A stretch of 8,751 nucleotides of DNA from Muribaculaceae bacterium. Its GTDB lineage: Bacteria; Bacteroidota; Bacteroidia; Bacteroidales; Muribaculaceae. The DNA is taken from positions 1-8,751 of the forward strand of contig JAIDBM010000366.1 in assembly GCA_029056365.1 (NCBI GenBank), in the 5' to 3' direction. This document shows positions 6,762 through 8,751 of the stretch, one piece after another. Each line of letters starts with the position of its first letter. Position 1 is the stretch's first letter. A program made the position numbers and the translations under genes. The notes beneath the pieces were generated by a model. It was not told the DNA's origin. It saw only the letters and a program-made list of their open reading frames with translations, and made no database searches.

Positions 6762-7961
6762 TTAGTTGATGCGTACGATACGGAAGTTGTCCATCTTGAT
6801 GTCGAGCGGGCCGGGGTTGTCGCAGGCACCGAACACCATTATGTTGAAATCGGTATATTTTGCGATATCGTCGATTGCAAGGTTGTCGACCGACTCTTCC
6901 TTGTCGTATTTGAACTCGGTGAGAGGAATGGTGATTGTACGCCATCCGCCGGTGGCGGCATCGGTCAGAGCACCGTTCTTGATATATGGTTTCCAGTGGC
7001 ACTGCGGATAAGCATCATCGGGCGATATGTTTCCGGCCGGATTCCATGTCTGGAACCACATCAGCATCGGGCAATCGACCCATGTGCCGATATTGGCCTC
7101 GAACTTCACTGCAAGCTGCTCGTTGGTGCCCTGTGCGATAGGCGCATTGCCATGTGCACCTTCGGCGTAACCCCAGTAACCCCACATCAGGCTTTCGTTC
7201 CAGCCCCATGCGCTCAGTGCTGGAGCCTCGAAATGGAGGTAGTTTCCGGAAATCGCATCCGGTCCGGTGGTTACTGTTCCACGACCCCACGGCTGCACGT
7301 AACCATCATCGAAGTTGGTGAGCATACCGTTGGTATCAAGGAAGTTGAACTTGGTTTTAGTGGTTCCGTAGATGCTCTGGATGCTGATCGGGCCTTCAAC
7401 AACTCCTTCAGGCACGACAACCGACATCGAAGTCTGGTTGAAAGCGGTGATTTCGGCCGGGCCGTTGGCTCCGGTGAAGAACACGGCGGGTTCGATGAAG
7501 TAGTTACCGGTAATCTCGATCACGTCGCCAGGCTTGGCGTACTCACAGCTGATTTCACGGATGAGCGGGTTTGGCACACGCACGCCGAAGGGGAAAGTCG
7601 ACTTTTTGCCGCTGCTGGTGATAAGAGTGATGGTATTGGTGACCTCGGTGGGAATCACAGAGGGAACATCCACTATAATCGAATACGAGGTGATGAGAGT
7701 CGGGTTGAGCAGAGCCTTCACATCGTTGAACCAAAGTTCTTCAACGGCGCCGAGATCGCTGCCCATCAGCACAATCTGCTGGCCCATGAGAGCCTCCACC
7801 ACCAGAGAGTCGGCGGCATTAGGATTGGTGACGCGGACATATTCGACCTTCGGAGTAGCGTCCTTGTCGCGCTCGGCATCGGTCTGGTCGCAGCTGGTAA
7901 GCGAGCTTATGCCGACAATCGACATAAATGCTGCCATCAGTATATATTTTGCTTTTTTCAT
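6762..7961 (-). CDS. Two-TIG surface glycan-binding lipoprotein (SGBP-B type)
   Basis: Predicted cell-surface glycan-binding lipoprotein placed directly after SusD, the usual site of SusE/SGBP genes. It has 399 residues. The lipoprotein signal is KKAKYILMAAFMSIVGISSLTSC, acylated at Cys24, with DQTDAERDKD following. TIG-type Ig domains occupy about 40-128 and 131-207; the second contains PGDVIEITGNYF. The C-terminal domain (about 212-399) resembles the xyloglucan-binding domain family of SGBP-B proteins: TNFDDG at its start, GNYLHFEAP, a Trp-dense stretch (W225, W252, W254, W260, W263, W294, W302, W306, W323, W340) and a terminal strand KMDNFRIVRIN that mirrors the ending of many carbohydrate-binding sandwiches. 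Binding of mannan rather than another glycan is inferred from the GH26 and GH130 genes downstream. The ATG at 7961 follows the SusD stop by 21 bp, with no Shine-Dalgarno sequence. Confidence 0.87.
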   Translation of the reverse strand: MKKAKYILMAAFMSIVGISSLTSCDQTDAERDKDATPKVEYVRVTNPNAADSLVVEALMGQQIVLMGSDLGAVEELWFNDVKALLNPTLITSYSIIVDVPSVIPTEVTNTITLITSSGKKSTFPFGVRVPNPLIREISCEYAKPGDVIEITGNYFIEPAVFFTGANGPAEITAFNQTSMSVVVPEGVVEGPISIQSIYGTTKTKFNFLDTNGMLTNFDDGYVQPWGRGTVTTGPDAISGNYLHFEAPALSAWGWNESLMWGYWGYAEGAHGNAPIAQGTNEQLAVKFEANIGTWVDCPMLMWFQTWNPAGNISPDDAYPQCHWKPYIKNGALTDAATGGWRTITIPLTEFKYDKEESVDNLAIDDIAKYTDFNIMVFGACDNPGPLDIKMDNFRIVRIN

Positions 7962-7982
7962 TGCTGTATTGTCGGTTTAAGC

Positions 7983-8720
7983 TTATTCTTCGGTGAATTC
8001 ATATTCCACGGGTGCATCGGCGAGCTGGGGCGATGCAGTCAGGCAGGCCTGTGGCACCGGCATAACCATGGAGTTGTTGCTCAGAGTAATATCGCTGGCA
8101 TCGTACTGGCCGCCCTCGGCCTTGCCGGTAGCGAGCACATAGCCGCTGCGGTCGTTGCGAAGCGCCTCATCGCCCTGCCATACGTACATATAGTGGCGGT
8201 TCATGCCGTTGAGGTAGTTCACCGCAGCCTGCTGGTCGCGGTACCACCAGCGGAGAATGTCGAACCAGTTGTTGGCCTCGATGGCGAACTCGCGGCGACG
8301 CTCGGCGATAAGCTGTTCCCAGCTCATCGGAGCCTGATAGCCTGCGAGACCTGCACGGGCACGCACTGCGTTCACACGGTCGATGGCAGTCTGGTCGCTG
8401 GTGCTGTTTGCAGCACCCATCACAGCCTCGGCGTAGGTGAAGTAAACATCGGCCAGACGCATCAGATAGATGTTGTTGGGTGCGTCCTGCGAGCCGCCGA
8501 TGCCACCGTCGACATCGGCCGAGTGGCCGAGCACATACTTCTTGATGTGGGCGAGCATTTCGTTTGATTCATCGCCACGGTCGGCATTGTAAATCTCGTA
8601 GGTATATCCACCCTTTGCCTTTTCGATGTTGGGATAGTAATAACCGTCGGTCATATACACCCACTTGGCGCGGAGGTCGGGCCGCCGGGCCCAGTGGGTG
8701 GATTTGACGGACGGGTATTG
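7983..8720 (-). CDS. SusD/RagB-like outer-membrane lipoprotein, C-terminal part
   Basis: Surface lid of a SusC/SusD glycan importer, which binds oligosaccharide and hands it to the TonB-dependent SusC partner (not in the window). About 245 codons are open here; the family is usually 500-600 residues, so the signal peptide and TPR half are missing. The C-terminal RagB/SusD region is clear: NNIYLMRLADVYFTYAEAVM, DRVNAVRARAGL, WEQLIAERRREFAIEANNWF followed by DILRWW, and a closing NSMVMPVPQACLTASPQL. A GTG at 8660 is a possible start codon, but homologous-looking sequence continues upstream of it (YPSVKSTHWARRPDLRAKWV), so it is internal. That frame hits TAG at 8721-8723. The remaining 28 bases to the window edge read better in another frame (SLYDVGIAIP), which suggests a frameshift or assembly error around 8712-8722. 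It could also be a genuinely broken gene. Confidence 0.88.
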   Translation of the reverse strand, partial: QYPSVKSTHWARRPDLRAKWVYMTDGYYYPNIEKAKGGYTYEIYNADRGDESNEMLAHIKKYVLGHSADVDGGIGGSQDAPNNIYLMRLADVYFTYAEAVMGAANSTSDQTAIDRVNAVRARAGLAGYQAPMSWEQLIAERRREFAIEANNWFDILRWWYRDQQAAVNYLNGMNRHYMYVWQGDEALRNDRSGYVLATGKAEGGQYDASDITLSNNSMVMPVPQACLTASPQLADAPVEYEFTEE

Positions 8721-8751
8721 CTATCCCCACATCGTAAAGGGAAAGGGTGGG

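Noticed and set aside
6996..8567. 523-codon open frame on the plus strand opposite SusD and the first SGBP
   Set aside because: It lies wholly antisense to two clearly recognisable genes, has no recognisable domain, and arises because the GC-rich minus-strand codons rarely create plus-strand stops.

Overview
The window holds the downstream part of a Bacteroidota polysaccharide utilization locus (PUL), most likely for beta-1,4-mannan or glucomannan. Every supported gene lies on the minus strand, so transcription runs from position 8751 towards 1. The SusD-type protein, the TIG-domain surface lipoproteins with Cys-Glu/Asp-rich N-termini, the lack of Shine-Dalgarno sequences and the A/T-rich leaders before start codons all point to Bacteroidales. 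The fairly GC-rich coding style would fit a gut family such as Muribaculaceae, but that family-level placement is a guess.

Layout in transcription order. The window opens inside a SusD-like gene (7983-8720, 5' end missing, frame broken near the window edge). A 21-bp gap leads to a two-TIG surface glycan-binding lipoprotein (6762-7961). After 69 bp comes a larger four-TIG lipoprotein whose C-terminus carries two copies of one beta-rich module (4746-6692). After 57 bp comes a GH26 beta-mannanase lipoprotein (3240-4688). After 18 bp comes a GH130 mannosylglucose phosphorylase (2010-3221). After 106 bp comes a GPH/MelB-type sugar:cation symporter (458-1903). Four bases later starts a cellobiose/mannobiose 2-epimerase (1-453, cut by the window edge).

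How they work together, inferred from well-known families. Surface lipoproteins and the SusD partner of a SusC transporter (outside the window) capture mannan. GH26 cuts it to mannobiose-size oligosaccharides. The GPH carrier brings mannobiose across the inner membrane. The epimerase converts the reducing-end mannose to glucose. GH130 then phosphorolyses mannosyl-glucose to alpha-mannose 1-phosphate and glucose. The order GH26-GH130-transporter-epimerase matches, as I recall it, the characterised Bacteroides fragilis mannan cluster, so the catabolic core is not new.

The less expected parts are: (i) the duplicated C-terminal module of the four-TIG lipoprotein; (ii) strong hairpins without U-tracts, placed just after the stop codon in each of the three long intergenic gaps and absent from the three short ones; (iii) a second hairpin close to the transporter start; and (iv) a broken SusD reading frame at the window edge. 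I see no tRNA, rRNA, CRISPR array, insertion sequence or regulator gene. No stretch above 300 bp lacks a gene.
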